Origin: Arsukibacterium tuosuense
Lineage (GTDB): Bacteria; Pseudomonadota; Gammaproteobacteria; Steroidobacterales; GCA-2729495
Direction of reading: 5' to 3'
Assembly (NCBI GenBank): GCA_945872065.1
Contig: CAMBYH010000013.1
Location: forward strand, 1-38,885
Length of the DNA stretch: 38,885 nt
Shown: one piece after another, positions 1 to 8,121 of the stretch
Position numbering within the stretch: the stretch's first letter is position 1
How the letters are laid out: each line of letters begins with the position of its first letter
Translations under genes and position numbers: made by a program
The notes under the pieces: model-generated
The model's database searches: none
What the model was told of the DNA's origin: nothing
The model's input: the letters and a program-made list of their open reading frames with translations, nothing else

Positions 1-2
1 AG

Positions 3-233
3 CAGTGGGAAGACCTGTGCGCCGAACTGGGCGAGCACCCCGCCGACGTCGCCCTGGCCTGGCTGCTGCATCAGCCCGGTGTGACCGCCCCGATCATCGG
101 CCCCCGCACCGTCGCTCAGCTCGACGGGTCGCTGCGGGCACTGGAGATCACACTCGGTGGGGATTTCCTCGTGCGGCTCGACCAGCTGTTTCCCGGACCT
201 GGAGGCGCGGCGCCGGAGGCTTACGCCTGGTAG
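3..233 (+). CDS. Aldo/keto reductase, C-terminal fragment (cut by window edge)
   Basis: The window opens inside a reading frame whose last 76 codons end at a TAG. The visible part reads like the C-terminal end of an NADP-dependent aldo/keto reductase: an alpha-helix with ALAWLLHQPGVTAPIIGPRT, followed by a QLDGSLRAL helix. In that family the 'P-I-I-G-x-R' stretch binds the adenosine/2'-phosphate part of NADPH, and the next helix packs on the (beta/alpha)8 barrel. The catalytic Tyr/Lys/Asp/His residues would lie upstream, outside the window, so substrate and activity cannot be judged. The family assignment is strong on the motif; the gene start is not visible. About 160 bases without a convincing gene follow before the next CDS. 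Confidence 0.85.
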   Translation, partial: QWEDLCAELGEHPADVALAWLLHQPGVTAPIIGPRTVAQLDGSLRALEITLGGDFLVRLDQLFPGPGGAAPEAYAW

Positions 234-390
234 CGCATTCCGGTGCGAGGCGAGCATCAGGGACGCCTCTACGGCGTATACGTGGCAACGTAAATCCCGT
301 TTAAAACGTCGGCTTCGGCGCTGGCCTGCCCGTTCTGGGAGAGCTAAGGTCCCACCACCTTCCAGACTGACTCACCCCACGAGGCTCGCC

Positions 391-756
391 GTGGACTACC
401 TCTACTCGCTGTATGCTGCCCTCGTCAGCATCAACGTCCCGAACGACAAAGCTAGGGCTGTCGTTGATGCCATGGAGCGGGACATGGGCACTACGATTGC
501 AACCAAAACCGACCTGCAGCTTCTGCGCCAGGAGTTGATCGCGAGCCTCGCGTCCCGCGACGAGTTGGCCGGCGTCAGGACCGACCTGACAGCCCTGCGG
601 CAGGACCACGTGTTGCTGCTCAAGGACCTGGACGTACTGGGCTCCAGCTTTCGTAAAGACCTGGAACTTCTGTCCACCACCATGACCGTGCGCCTGGGGT
701 CGATGCTGATCGTCGGGCTGAGCTTGCTGTTCGCTGCGTTGAAACTGACGGGGTGA
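391..756 (+). CDS. DUF1640-like coiled-coil protein with C-terminal membrane anchor
   Basis: A 121-residue protein. I place the start at a GTG (giving V/M-DYLYSLYAAL), because the frame upstream has Arg/Pro-rich shadow composition. Residues 1-35 form an amphipathic helix (LYAALVSINVPNDKARAVVD). Residues 40-95 are a heptad-like coiled coil with repeated 'TKTDL...RDELAGVRTDLTAL' phrasing, and residues 100-120 form one hydrophobic segment (MLIVGLSLLFAALKL) ending near the stop. This layout (short helix, repeated 'xTKxDL' coiled coil, C-terminal TM helix) is that of DUF1640/CCDC90-like bacterial proteins, often found in phage or accessory regions. The function is unknown. No clear Shine-Dalgarno precedes the GTG, so the start is uncertain. 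It stands alone and converges on the MAPEG pseudogene. Confidence 0.65.
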   Translation: MDYLYSLYAALVSINVPNDKARAVVDAMERDMGTTIATKTDLQLLRQELIASLASRDELAGVRTDLTALRQDHVLLLKDLDVLGSSFRKDLELLSTTMTVRLGSMLIVGLSLLFAALKLTG

Positions 757-765
757 TCGCCGGCT

Positions 766-1203
766 CTAGCCCAGCACCGCCCACGCCGCCCGAATCGCCA
801 GCCCCGCCAGCACTACTGAGGCAAGCGCGAAGACCGCGAACCGCAAAAGGATGATGTTGACGGTGGCCTGGACCAGGCTGTGCACCACCCGGAGTCCGAC
901 GTAGGCCCAGGCGAGGGTCACGCTGGTCGCGTCCTAGGCGCCAAGCACCGCCAGGGTGAGGGCGACGGCGTAGAAGAGGACTGGCTGCTCCAGCAGATGG
1001 TTGTAGTTGTCGGCCTTCCAGCGCACTTCCGGCGGCAGCTGGGCATTGAAGGCTTCCTTGGTCTGGGTTGGCGGCATCTTCACACGAAGGCGCCGGATCG
1101 CCGGTATGCGCGTCGCGTACAGCCAGACCCACATGACGAAGGTCCAGAGCACCAGCGCCATGACAGGCTGAAGGATCGCGCTGGCAGGCAGTGTTTCGGC
1201 CAT
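766..1203 (-). pseudogene. MAPEG family membrane protein, interrupted by in-frame TAG
   Basis: Reading from the ATG at 1203 (preceded by GGGAGC) gives a MAPEG-type integral membrane protein. It has a first TM helix (LQPVMALVLWTFVMWVWLYA), a loop with the family-like PPEVRWKADNYNHLLEQPVLF, and a second TM. An in-frame TAG at 934-936 then interrupts after LAVLGA. The same frame continues without a shift as DATSVTLAWAYVGLRVVHSL and then a last hydrophobic helix to a TAG at 766-768, about 145 codons in all, the normal MAPEG length. The 'AWAYVGLRVVHSLVQ' stretch is a hallmark of the family's third helix, so the missing part is clearly present downstream. Other genes in this window end in TAG, which argues against TAG recoding. 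The lesion is either a real nonsense mutation or a sequence error. Confidence 0.8.
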
Positions 1204-1262
1204 CACTTGCTCCCGGGATTTTGTGCTGACAGACTCCAGCGCATCCGGCGGGGAACCTACGC

Positions 1263-2108
1263 ATGACCTACCATCGCATCAGTCTGCAGCCCATTTCCGG
1301 CTCGCTCGGGGCCATCATCAGTGGCGTGGATCTCCGCCAACCCCTGGATGACGAAACCTACCAGGAGATCAAGCGGGCCCTGCTGGAGAACCTGCTGATC
1401 TTCTTTCGCGATCAGGACATCACCCCCGACCAGCAAATCGCCTTTGGCCGCCGCTTTGGCGACCTGCACGTCCACCCCTTCATTCCCACCATGCCGGGGC
1501 ACAAGGAGATCATCGTGCTCCGGGCCAGGAGTGGCGCGGAGGAAAATCTGCGCCTCGCCAATGCCTGGCACCCGGACCTGAGCTACACCAAAGACCCGCC
1601 GCTCCTTGGCATCCTGCGCTCCATCCGTCCGCCCTCCCGCGGTGGCGACACGATGTGGGTCAACCTCTACCGGGCCTACGAGACACTGTCACCGAAGATG
1701 CAGGCAATCATTGGCGAGCTCTCCGCTTGGCACGACGTGACCAAGACCTACCGACGGCAGGAACTGCAAACGGAGGGCGGCCCGGAGCGTTACGCACAAA
1801 CCTACAAGAAGGCGCCGCCCGTACTCCATCCGCTGGTCGCTGTGCACCCGGAAACCGGGCGCAAGCTGCTGTACATCAGTGAACTGACTACCACCCACAT
1901 CGAGGGACTGCGCGAAAAGGAGAGTGCCGCGCTTCTGCAGATGCTCTACCAGCACATCGACTGGAAGGAACTGCACTGCCGCTTCTACTGGGAGAAGAAC
2001 TCCATCGCCGTGTGGGACAACCGGTGCACGGTGCACTACGCCGTGGGCGACTACGACGAACCCCGGGAGATGCACCGGGTGACGGTGATCGGTCCACGGC
2101 TGAACTGA
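1263..2108 (+). CDS. TauD/TfdA family alpha-ketoglutarate-dependent dioxygenase
   Basis: A 281-residue cytosolic protein of normal length for the family. These enzymes couple oxidative decarboxylation of 2-oxoglutarate to hydroxylation of a substrate such as taurine, an alkyl sulfate or an aryloxyalkanoate. The Fe(II) facial triad is visible: His103-x-Asp105 in WHPDLSY and His258 in DNRCTVHYAVGDY. The 2-oxoglutarate-binding Arg is Arg272 in MHRVTV, and the GGDT motif is at 127-130. The N-terminal GAIISGVDLRQPLDD is also typical. The physiological substrate cannot be told from sequence; no sulfonate transporter or sulfur-starvation regulator is adjacent. It converges on the MFS gene with only 7 bases between stop codons, so the two probably share a terminator region. 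Confidence 0.92.
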   Translation: MTYHRISLQPISGSLGAIISGVDLRQPLDDETYQEIKRALLENLLIFFRDQDITPDQQIAFGRRFGDLHVHPFIPTMPGHKEIIVLRARSGAEENLRLANAWHPDLSYTKDPPLLGILRSIRPPSRGGDTMWVNLYRAYETLSPKMQAIIGELSAWHDVTKTYRRQELQTEGGPERYAQTYKKAPPVLHPLVAVHPETGRKLLYISELTTTHIEGLREKESAALLQMLYQHIDWKELHCRFYWEKNSIAVWDNRCTVHYAVGDYDEPREMHRVTVIGPRLN

Positions 2109-2115
2109 GACTCTG

Positions 2116-3414
2116 CTATCCCGGCTGCTGCCGCTGGATTTTCCGACGAACCAGTATGGCGCCGACCAGCACCAGAGTATTGATGATGCCCATCTGCACG
2201 AAAGGTGCCCCGGGCATCCACAGATCAAACAGTCGGCCACCCAGGCCCGTGGAGATCAGTATTCCCGCGGCTCCGGACAGGGCGAAGCAGCCCAGCACCG
2301 AACCACGCAGGGCTGCCGGAGCAACCTGACCAATCAGGGCATTGCCAGTAATGATGGTGCTGGACTCACCCATGCCGAGCAGTACAGCAGGAAGAAATAT
2401 GCTGCTGGAAAACGGATCACTCACCAGACCGAAGGACAGGTAGCCCAGCGCCGCCAGGCTGAAACCGATAATCACGCCGGTGACCCGGTTGACCTTGTCG
2501 AGGATGTAACCCATGACGAGGGCCCACAGCAGCGCCGAGCCCTGAATGACGCCCACGATCATGCCCCCGCGCTGATAGCCGGCGGCGACGCCCAGTCCCA
2601 GGTCCTCAGCGGCCTGCTGGGTCCAGAGGAAACTGAACGTACCCACCACCAGGACGTCACCACGAGCGGCAAAGGCCGTGACATACGCCAGAGCTACTCT
2701 GGCGTCCCTGCGGGCGGCGTCGATCCCGGCACGGATCAGGGTTGGCACGGAATCCCGCGCCCGGGCCTCTGCCGGCTTGTGGGAACTGAGCCCCACCGCC
2801 GCTACGAAGAACAGAGCGACACAGATGGCCGTGCATCCCCAGAACAGGTACTTCGCTATGACGGTCTCCGGGAGGCCATCAGCGGCCAGCGTCCCGGGCA
2901 GCTTCCGAAGCAACTGGGTGACCAGGAAGATACCAAGTCCCTGAGTCATGCTGGCCAGCGCCACCCACTTGCCGCGGCTGCGATCCTGCACGTAATCCGT
3001 GTTCACTATGGTGATACTGGTCGCCACCATGGCAACGCCCACCGCAAATATCACGCGGTAGGCATACATCATGAACACGCTGTCGGCGAACGGATAAAAG
3101 GCGTAGCCGAGACCCAGCGCTGCCGAACCCAGCATCACCAGCGGCTTGCGCCCCACCTTGTCTGCCGCGGCACCAACGAACGGTGTAAGCAGCAGCACGA
3201 GAATTTCCTGGAAGAATCCCAGGTCGCCAACGAGGGCGCCCTGAATTTCCCGCTCCACGCCGATGATCCGCACCATGAGCGGCTGCAGGAAACTCAACGC
3301 TGCCATCATTGGCACCGCGATCATGGCGGACAGGAAGTAGCTCGCCCCATTGACCCGACTGATGCCGGGCATCAGAAAGAAGGGTCCCAGCTTGCGATCA
3401 GCGTTGGCAGTCAT
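2116..3414 (-). CDS. MFS transporter (last gene of coupled operon)
   Basis: A 432-residue, 12-TM major facilitator. The cytoplasmic loop-2 signature is AAADKVGRKPLVMLG (the classic D-x-x-G-R-K/R motif), and a second half-repeat version is GYILDKVNRVTGV. The N-terminus (MTANADRKLGPFFLMPGISR) is cytoplasmic with no signal peptide. Its ATG overlaps the TGA of the upstream flavin monooxygenase gene as ATGA (3411-3414), so it is probably translated by reinitiation. The substrate is unknown. Being co-transcribed with a flavin-dependent oxidoreductase and a second MFS pump suggests uptake or export of the compound that enzyme handles. That is inference from context only. Confidence 0.9.
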   Translation of the reverse strand: MTANADRKLGPFFLMPGISRVNGASYFLSAMIAVPMMAALSFLQPLMVRIIGVEREIQGALVGDLGFFQEILVLLLTPFVGAAADKVGRKPLVMLGSAALGLGYAFYPFADSVFMMYAYRVIFAVGVAMVATSITIVNTDYVQDRSRGKWVALASMTQGLGIFLVTQLLRKLPGTLAADGLPETVIAKYLFWGCTAICVALFFVAAVGLSSHKPAEARARDSVPTLIRAGIDAARRDARVALAYVTAFAARGDVLVVGTFSFLWTQQAAEDLGLGVAAGYQRGGMIVGVIQGSALLWALVMGYILDKVNRVTGVIIGFSLAALGYLSFGLVSDPFSSSIFLPAVLLGMGESSTIITGNALIGQVAPAALRGSVLGCFALSGAAGILISTGLGGRLFDLWMPGAPFVQMGIINTLVLVGAILVRRKIQRQQPG

Positions 3415-4370
3415 TGGCCTGCTCCCTGCAGGTGGGGCAGGACGTCGCCTGCGAGGCGCTCCATCTGCCCCACGTAATCCCAGAGTGGATTGAGAACAAT
3501 CATGCCGGCGCCCGCATCAATGACCGTGCGCAGACCGTCGATGCACTGACGCGGCGGACCCCAGACGCAGATGTCGGCAACAAAAGTCGGGTTGGCCCTG
3601 ATCATCCAGGGGTAGCGGGCCCCAAAGAACTCATCGAGCCGCCGCTTCGCCCGGTCCGCATCGTCGTCCACCGCCAGGTAGACCCGCTTTGAGAGGGGGA
3701 AGGTCGCTGGATCCCGTCCACTCTCACTCAGGGCCTCGCGGATAATGTGCACGTGCGCCGCGAACTCCCGGGTGGTGGTCGGGCCCGCACCCATATAGCC
3801 GTCCGAGAGCCGGACCGCACGTCTCAGCGCATCACGGTGCTGCCCACCGAACCACAAGGGTGGATGGGGCTTCTGCAGAGGCTTGGGCTCCATGGCCGTG
3901 CCGTCGAGGTGCCAGAATTCGCCGTCGTGGCGGGTGACTGGCTGGGTCCACAACGACTTCATCACCGCCACACCCTCGTTGAATCGCCGCACCCGTTCCG
4001 AGTACTCCACGCCAAAGCTGCGGTAGAAATTTCGCGCGTTGGCAGGCGGTCCAAGCCCGATGCCGAGGATGACCCGGCCACCGCTCATGTGGTCGAGACT
4101 GCTGACGCTCTTGGCGAGTTGCACCGGATTGCGCACAGGAAACACGATGACCGACACACCAAGCTTCAGGCGCGTAGTACAGGCCGCTGCGTAGGACATC
4201 AGCGTTACCGACTCAAGCAGCGGCACGTCACCGATAACCTGGTCCTGGACCCAGGCACTGTGAAACCCCAGCGCCTCCGCCCGCCGCAGGCTGTCCCTGA
4301 TCAGGGTCATGTCGGCAACCCCCTGCATGAAGACCTGGGGGATGGGGATGCCGAACTGGGCAGCGGCCAT
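3411..4370 (-). CDS. LLM class flavin-dependent oxidoreductase (luciferase-like)
   Basis: A 319-residue bacterial-luciferase-like TIM barrel that uses FMN or F420. The start is the ATG at 4370 (MAAAQFGIPIPQVF), because the open frame upstream of it overlaps the MFS gene and is a shadow. Family marks are LGFHSAWVQDQ (strand 2), LDHMSGGRVILGIGLG (residues ~95-110, the cofactor-phosphate region), RVRRFNEGVAVMKSLW, and KPHPPLWFGG followed by AVRLSDGYMG near residues 180-200. These are typical of monooxygenases and F420-dependent reductases annotated as alkanesulfonate- or steroid/terpene-related. The gene begins 2 bases after the upstream MFS stop and overlaps the downstream MFS start by 4 bases. 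It is therefore the middle of a tightly coupled three-gene operon. The exact substrate is unknown. Confidence 0.9.
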   Translation of the reverse strand: MAAAQFGIPIPQVFMQGVADMTLIRDSLRRAEALGFHSAWVQDQVIGDVPLLESVTLMSYAAACTTRLKLGVSVIVFPVRNPVQLAKSVSSLDHMSGGRVILGIGLGPPANARNFYRSFGVEYSERVRRFNEGVAVMKSLWTQPVTRHDGEFWHLDGTAMEPKPLQKPHPPLWFGGQHRDALRRAVRLSDGYMGAGPTTTREFAAHVHIIREALSESGRDPATFPLSKRVYLAVDDDADRAKRRLDEFFGARYPWMIRANPTFVADICVWGPPRQCIDGLRTVIDAGAGMIVLNPLWDYVGQMERLAGDVLPHLQGAGQ

Positions 4371-4372
4371 GT

Positions 4373-5782
4373 TCAGTTCCTGAACGGATCGACGGGCTGA
4401 GCCCCAGCAGTATCGGGCGCTGGCCCCGCTATCTTGGGGCGAACGTTCCGCAGGCCAAGGGCTATGCCGCCGATCACCACGGTGATCACCGCCAGCACGC
4501 CGAAAGACGCCTGATACCCCGTGGTGCCGCCACCCGCTGACGTGGCTACGGCCCCCACGATGGCTGCGCCACTGAGCTGGCCCACGGCCAGAAAGATATT
4601 CAGGAGGCCCTGGGTGGACGCGCGGTCTTCGGGACTCGCCTCTTCGAGCAGGATGTACCGGAGTGGTGCGCCCAGCAAGGCCGCCACGCCAACGCCGACA
4701 ATCATGCCGCCGCCGATGAAGGTCACATAGGTAATCCCTGCCAGGGCGTAAACCAGCAACCCGGCAAGCACTATCCCCAGGGAGACCTGGATGACCCGCG
4801 TGGGACCCAGTGCATCGACGAGTTTCCCGGCCAGGATCGAGACCACCATCATCACGAACACGCCGGGCAGCATCAGCCACGCTGCCGTGCTCTCCGTGAT
4901 GCCCAGGGCGGCAACCCCCAGAGCCGGGAAAAACACCTGGGCACACTCCAGGGCCCCGAGGCCCGCGGCGATCAGCATCACCAGCCGTATCTGCCGGGCG
5001 GCGAAAAACGTCGGTCTGATGATCGGGTCGGCCGCCGACTTCTCGGCACGCCAGAAGAGCGGCAGCAGGGCAATCCCGGCCAGCAGAAACGGCCACACCT
5101 GCAGGCTGACAAGGCTGCCGGCGATATCGGCCGTATCAAGATTGGTGACGCCCACGGCGATACCAAACAGCAGTGCCGTCAGCAGCACACCGCCCGCCCA
5201 GTCAAACGGCAGCGACTGCCCGCTGCCGCCCGAGGGCAGCAGCCGCCAGGCCGCGACCAGCAGGCCAAGAGCTATCGGCAGATTGATCAGGAACAGCCAC
5301 TGCCAGGAATAGCGCAGCAGGATGCCGCCGAGCACCGGGCCCAGCAGAAAAGCCAGCCCGAACACCGCACCGATCAGGCCCAGCGCACTGCCCTGCTTTT
5401 CCTTGGGAAACGTGTCGCCGATGACCGCCGCCGCCACCGGAAAAATGCCACTCGCACCCAGCCCTTGCACAGTACGACCCAGCAAGAGCGTTTCGTAGCT
5501 GGACGCCAGGACCAGCAGAAGTGACCCCAGGCCGAAACCGGCCACGCAGACCAGATAGACGTTGCGGCGGCCGTATTTGTCCGACGCCTTGGCAAACAAC
5601 GGCGTACCGATCAACTGCGCCAGCACGTACACGGTGAAGAGCCAGGACAGGTCCCGGTTATCCAGGTTGAAGTCAGACTGAATCGCCGGCAGGGCGGGCC
5701 CGATGATGGCGAGGTCCAGGGCGCCCATCAGCACGCCGACGAACAGCACCGCCATGAGTGGTTTTTGGCTGATCTGGGACAT
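4373..5782 (-). CDS. MFS transporter, DHA2/EmrB-like (first gene of operon)
   Basis: A 469-residue major facilitator with more hydrophobic segments than the 12-TM paralog downstream. It matches the drug:H+ antiporter DHA2 (14-TM) style. Motif A is seen as FAKASDKYGRRNVYLVC. Motif C-like GPVLGGILLRYSWQWLFLIN, at the end of TM5 and start of TM6, is a signature of multidrug exporters. The N-terminus MSQISQKPLMAVLFVGVLMG leads straight into TM1. It opens the minus-strand operon with the LLM oxidoreductase and the second MFS gene. A divergent 106-base gap separates it from the PQQ dehydrogenase, so both genes probably share one promoter region. Export of a toxic or hydrophobic compound is the family's usual role; the substrate here is unknown. 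Confidence 0.9.
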   Translation of the reverse strand: MSQISQKPLMAVLFVGVLMGALDLAIIGPALPAIQSDFNLDNRDLSWLFTVYVLAQLIGTPLFAKASDKYGRRNVYLVCVAGFGLGSLLLVLASSYETLLLGRTVQGLGASGIFPVAAAVIGDTFPKEKQGSALGLIGAVFGLAFLLGPVLGGILLRYSWQWLFLINLPIALGLLVAAWRLLPSGGSGQSLPFDWAGGVLLTALLFGIAVGVTNLDTADIAGSLVSLQVWPFLLAGIALLPLFWRAEKSAADPIIRPTFFAARQIRLVMLIAAGLGALECAQVFFPALGVAALGITESTAAWLMLPGVFVMMVVSILAGKLVDALGPTRVIQVSLGIVLAGLLVYALAGITYVTFIGGGMIVGVGVAALLGAPLRYILLEEASPEDRASTQGLLNIFLAVGQLSGAAIVGAVATSAGGGTTGYQASFGVLAVITVVIGGIALGLRNVRPKIAGPAPDTAGAQPVDPFRN

Positions 5783-5888
5783 CCGGGCGCGACTCTAGCA
5801 GAGACCCGTGGGACGCCCGTAGCGTGCCCTGCCCGCGGCAGGCGGGTTCACTTCACTTTCCGGTGTCGCAGGAGCACGCTGCAGGTCC
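5783..5888. promoter_or_regulatory. Divergent promoter region between MFS operon and PQQ dehydrogenase
   Basis: The only gap between two head-to-head genes, so it must hold both promoters. I see a short perfect inverted repeat CCTGCC-CGC-GGCAGG at 5828-5842, which could be an operator, but no clear -35/-10 pair. On the plus strand GCAGGTCC lies just before the ATG at 5889, a weak ribosome binding site. Confidence 0.35.
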
Positions 5889-7859
5889 ATGAGAACTCGC
5901 ACATTCTTTGCGGCGCTTGCCCTGCTGCTGGCCGCCGCGCAGTGCGCGTCGGCTGGCGACCGGGATGACTGGCAGCACTATGGCGGCGGCCCCGGCGGTT
6001 CCCAGTATTCATCCCTCACCCAGATCAACCGCGACAATGTCGGCGGACTGCAACTCGCCTGGACCTATCGCACCGGGGATCTCGAGCGCCACCCGGATCG
6101 CCGGCCACTGGCGGCGCTGAACGTCACCCCCATCCTGGTGCCGAAAGCGGCCGGTCAGTCGCTGGTCCTGTGCTCGGCCATGAATCGCGTGATCGCGCTG
6201 GACCCTACGACCGGCAAGGAACGCTGGGTTTATGACCCAAAGATCGAGATGGGACCCCAGGGCAACAAGTTTCTGTGCCGGGGCGTGGCCTACTGGGAGG
6301 ACACCGCCGCCACCGCCGGCGCGATCTGCAGGCACCGCATCTTCACCGGCACGAAGGACCTGCGCCTGATAGCCCTCGACGCAGTGACGGGCCGGCTCTG
6401 CGCGGGCTTCGGGGCTGGCGGTACCGTGGACATCCGGCCAGACATCTACACCGATACAGCGAAGCTCAATGTCGGCGATGTCCAGTTCTCGGCGCCCCCA
6501 GTCACCGTGGCGGATCTCGTGATCATCGGCGGCGCGGACAACACCAAGTTCTGGCGGGCCGACAGCCCCCGGGGCGAGGTGCGGGCCTTTGATGCGCGCA
6601 CGGGTGCCCTGCGCTGGAAGTTCGATCCCCTCCCCCACGACGCGCCGGACCCGGCGGCACTGGGCTGGACCCGGGACGCGCTTGCCCAGACCGGCGGGGG
6701 CAACGTCTGGAGCATGATGTCCGTGGATCCCGAGCGGGGCCTGGTGTTTCTGCCCACCGCCACGGCGGCCCCCAACAACTACGGTGGCCTCAGGCCCGGC
6801 GACAACCGCTACGCCAACTCGGTGGTGGCGCTCCGGGCTGCGGATGGCAGCGTGGCCTGGCACTTCCAGATCGTGCACCACGACGTGTGGGATCTGGACC
6901 TGCCGGCGCAGCCCATCCTCGTGGACCTTGAGCGGGACGGCCGGCAGGTGCCGGTGGTCATCCAGCTCACCAAGCAGGGCCTCATCTTCGTCCTCAACCG
7001 GGAGACGGGTGTGCCGGTGTTCCCGGTGGAGGAACGGCCGGTACCCACCGATGGCGTGCCTGGCGAGGTCCTGTCGCCCACGCAACCGTTCCCGGTGCGG
7101 CCCGCTCCGGTAGGCGCAACGAAGTACACGGCAGACGATGCCTGGGGCTTCACCGTCTTCGACCGGGCCGCCTGCCGCCAGAAGCTTAAGTCCTTCGGTC
7201 GGGCCGGGCTCTACGAGCCGCCCAGCCTCGACGGCACGCTGCTGATCGCGTCGGCGAACAACTGGGGCGGCGCCGCCTGGGACCCGCAGCGCCAGCTGCT
7301 CGTGCTGCCCGTAACCCAGGCGCCCATCTTCACGCGCCTGAAGCGCACCGCGGATGTGACGCCCGAGGAGCTGAACAAACCGCGCATGGGTCCCATCGGG
7401 CCGCCAATGCCGATGGCCGGCACGCCGTATTCCTTCGAGTTCGGCCCCGTGCTCTCGCCGCTGTTCTCGCCCTGCACGCCGCCGCCCTGGGGCGAGCTGC
7501 TGGCGCTAGACCTCAGGGGTGACACAGGCACGGCCTGGCGCTTCACGCTGGGAACGCTGGACAAGCTGATGCCGGTGCCCCTGCCGCTCCCCTTCGGCAC
7601 GCCGCTCTCCGGCGGCCCGACCATCACTGCGGGCGGGCTGGTGTTCATCGGCGCGAGTGCGGACGAAAAGTTCCGCGCTTTCGACGTGGAAACGGGTGCG
7701 AAGCTCTGGGAAGTCGCCACGCCAGCGTCAGCCCTGGCGACGCCGATGACCTACGAGGTGGACGGCCGCCAGTTCATGGTGGTGGCCGCCGGGGGCCATA
7801 TCGTTACGGGCTTCCGCAACGTGTCCGACTACGTGGTGGCCTACGCGCTGCCGCCATGA
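5889..7859 (+). CDS. Periplasmic PQQ-dependent dehydrogenase, glucose-dehydrogenase-like
   Basis: A 656-residue quinoprotein with a Sec signal peptide (MRTRTFFAALALLLAAAQCA, cleavage near ASA-G). It lacks the five N-terminal TM helices of E. coli-type membrane glucose dehydrogenase (Gcd), so it should be a soluble periplasmic enzyme. It opens with WQHYGGGPGGSQYSSLTQIN, the first propeller blade. Further blades show WRFTLGTL, the 'ALDPTTGKERW' and 'AFDARTGALRW' tryptophan-docking motifs. VHHDVWDLDLPAQP and IQLTKQGLIFVLNRETG look equivalent to the Gcd regions holding the catalytic Asp and the PQQ-contacting Lys. There is no cytochrome c motif, so electrons must pass to ubiquinone or a separate carrier. 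The sugar or alcohol substrate is unknown, and PQQ synthesis genes are not in the window. A paralog lies at 20789-22753. Confidence 0.9.
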   Translation: MRTRTFFAALALLLAAAQCASAGDRDDWQHYGGGPGGSQYSSLTQINRDNVGGLQLAWTYRTGDLERHPDRRPLAALNVTPILVPKAAGQSLVLCSAMNRVIALDPTTGKERWVYDPKIEMGPQGNKFLCRGVAYWEDTAATAGAICRHRIFTGTKDLRLIALDAVTGRLCAGFGAGGTVDIRPDIYTDTAKLNVGDVQFSAPPVTVADLVIIGGADNTKFWRADSPRGEVRAFDARTGALRWKFDPLPHDAPDPAALGWTRDALAQTGGGNVWSMMSVDPERGLVFLPTATAAPNNYGGLRPGDNRYANSVVALRAADGSVAWHFQIVHHDVWDLDLPAQPILVDLERDGRQVPVVIQLTKQGLIFVLNRETGVPVFPVEERPVPTDGVPGEVLSPTQPFPVRPAPVGATKYTADDAWGFTVFDRAACRQKLKSFGRAGLYEPPSLDGTLLIASANNWGGAAWDPQRQLLVLPVTQAPIFTRLKRTADVTPEELNKPRMGPIGPPMPMAGTPYSFEFGPVLSPLFSPCTPPPWGELLALDLRGDTGTAWRFTLGTLDKLMPVPLPLPFGTPLSGGPTITAGGLVFIGASADEKFRAFDVETGAKLWEVATPASALATPMTYEVDGRQFMVVAAGGHIVTGFRNVSDYVVAYALPP

Positions 7860-7866
7860 GGAGGTG

Positions 7867-8121
7867 TCAGTCGACCCGTTCTGCCGACGTGCGCGCCCGC
7901 CAGGCCCGCAGTAACGACGGCATCGTGAAGAGGAACCACGCGGTCTCCAGCACCACGAAGCCCCACTGCTGGGCCCGATAGGCGTCGATGGCCAGCAAGA
8001 GTGAGCCCACGACGTTGGCAACGTTATAGCTGAGGCTGCTCGCATTGAGCCGGCCCGACTGCGCCAGTGCGTAGGCGGCCAGCAGCAGGAAGGCACCCAG
8101 GAATTGCGGCCACTGATTCAT
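7867..8121 (-). CDS. Small membrane protein, CBU_0592 type
   Basis: An 84-residue integral membrane protein with three hydrophobic segments: LGAFLLLAAYALAQ, YNVANVVGSLLLAIDAY and WGFVVLETAWFLFTMPSLL. It ends in a basic tail (LRAWRARTSAERVD). The phrase 'SLSYNVANVVGSLLLAIDAYRAQQWGFVVLE.AW' matches small CBU_0592-like proteins of unknown function found in many proteobacteria. Its ATG overlaps the TGA of the upstream gene (ATGA, 8118-8121), so the two are translationally coupled and probably one transcript. It converges with the PQQ dehydrogenase gene, with only 7 bases between stops. Confidence 0.8.
   Translation of the reverse strand: MNQWPQFLGAFLLLAAYALAQSGRLNASSLSYNVANVVGSLLLAIDAYRAQQWGFVVLETAWFLFTMPSLLRAWRARTSAERVD

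Noticed and set aside
157-390. Long open frame upstream of the DUF1640-like gene, extending to 157
   Set aside because: The residues before position 391 are Arg/Pro-rich and overlap the aldo/keto reductase end; family-like sequence begins only at the GTG.
4371-5096. Open extension of the first LLM gene frame upstream over the MFS gene
   Set aside because: That part is Arg/Pro/Gly-rich shadow of the MFS gene; the LLM family starts at the ATG at 4370.
5828-5842. CCTGCC/GGCAGG inverted repeat as a terminator
   Set aside because: Only a 6-bp stem, no T run, and lies between divergent genes where no terminator is needed.
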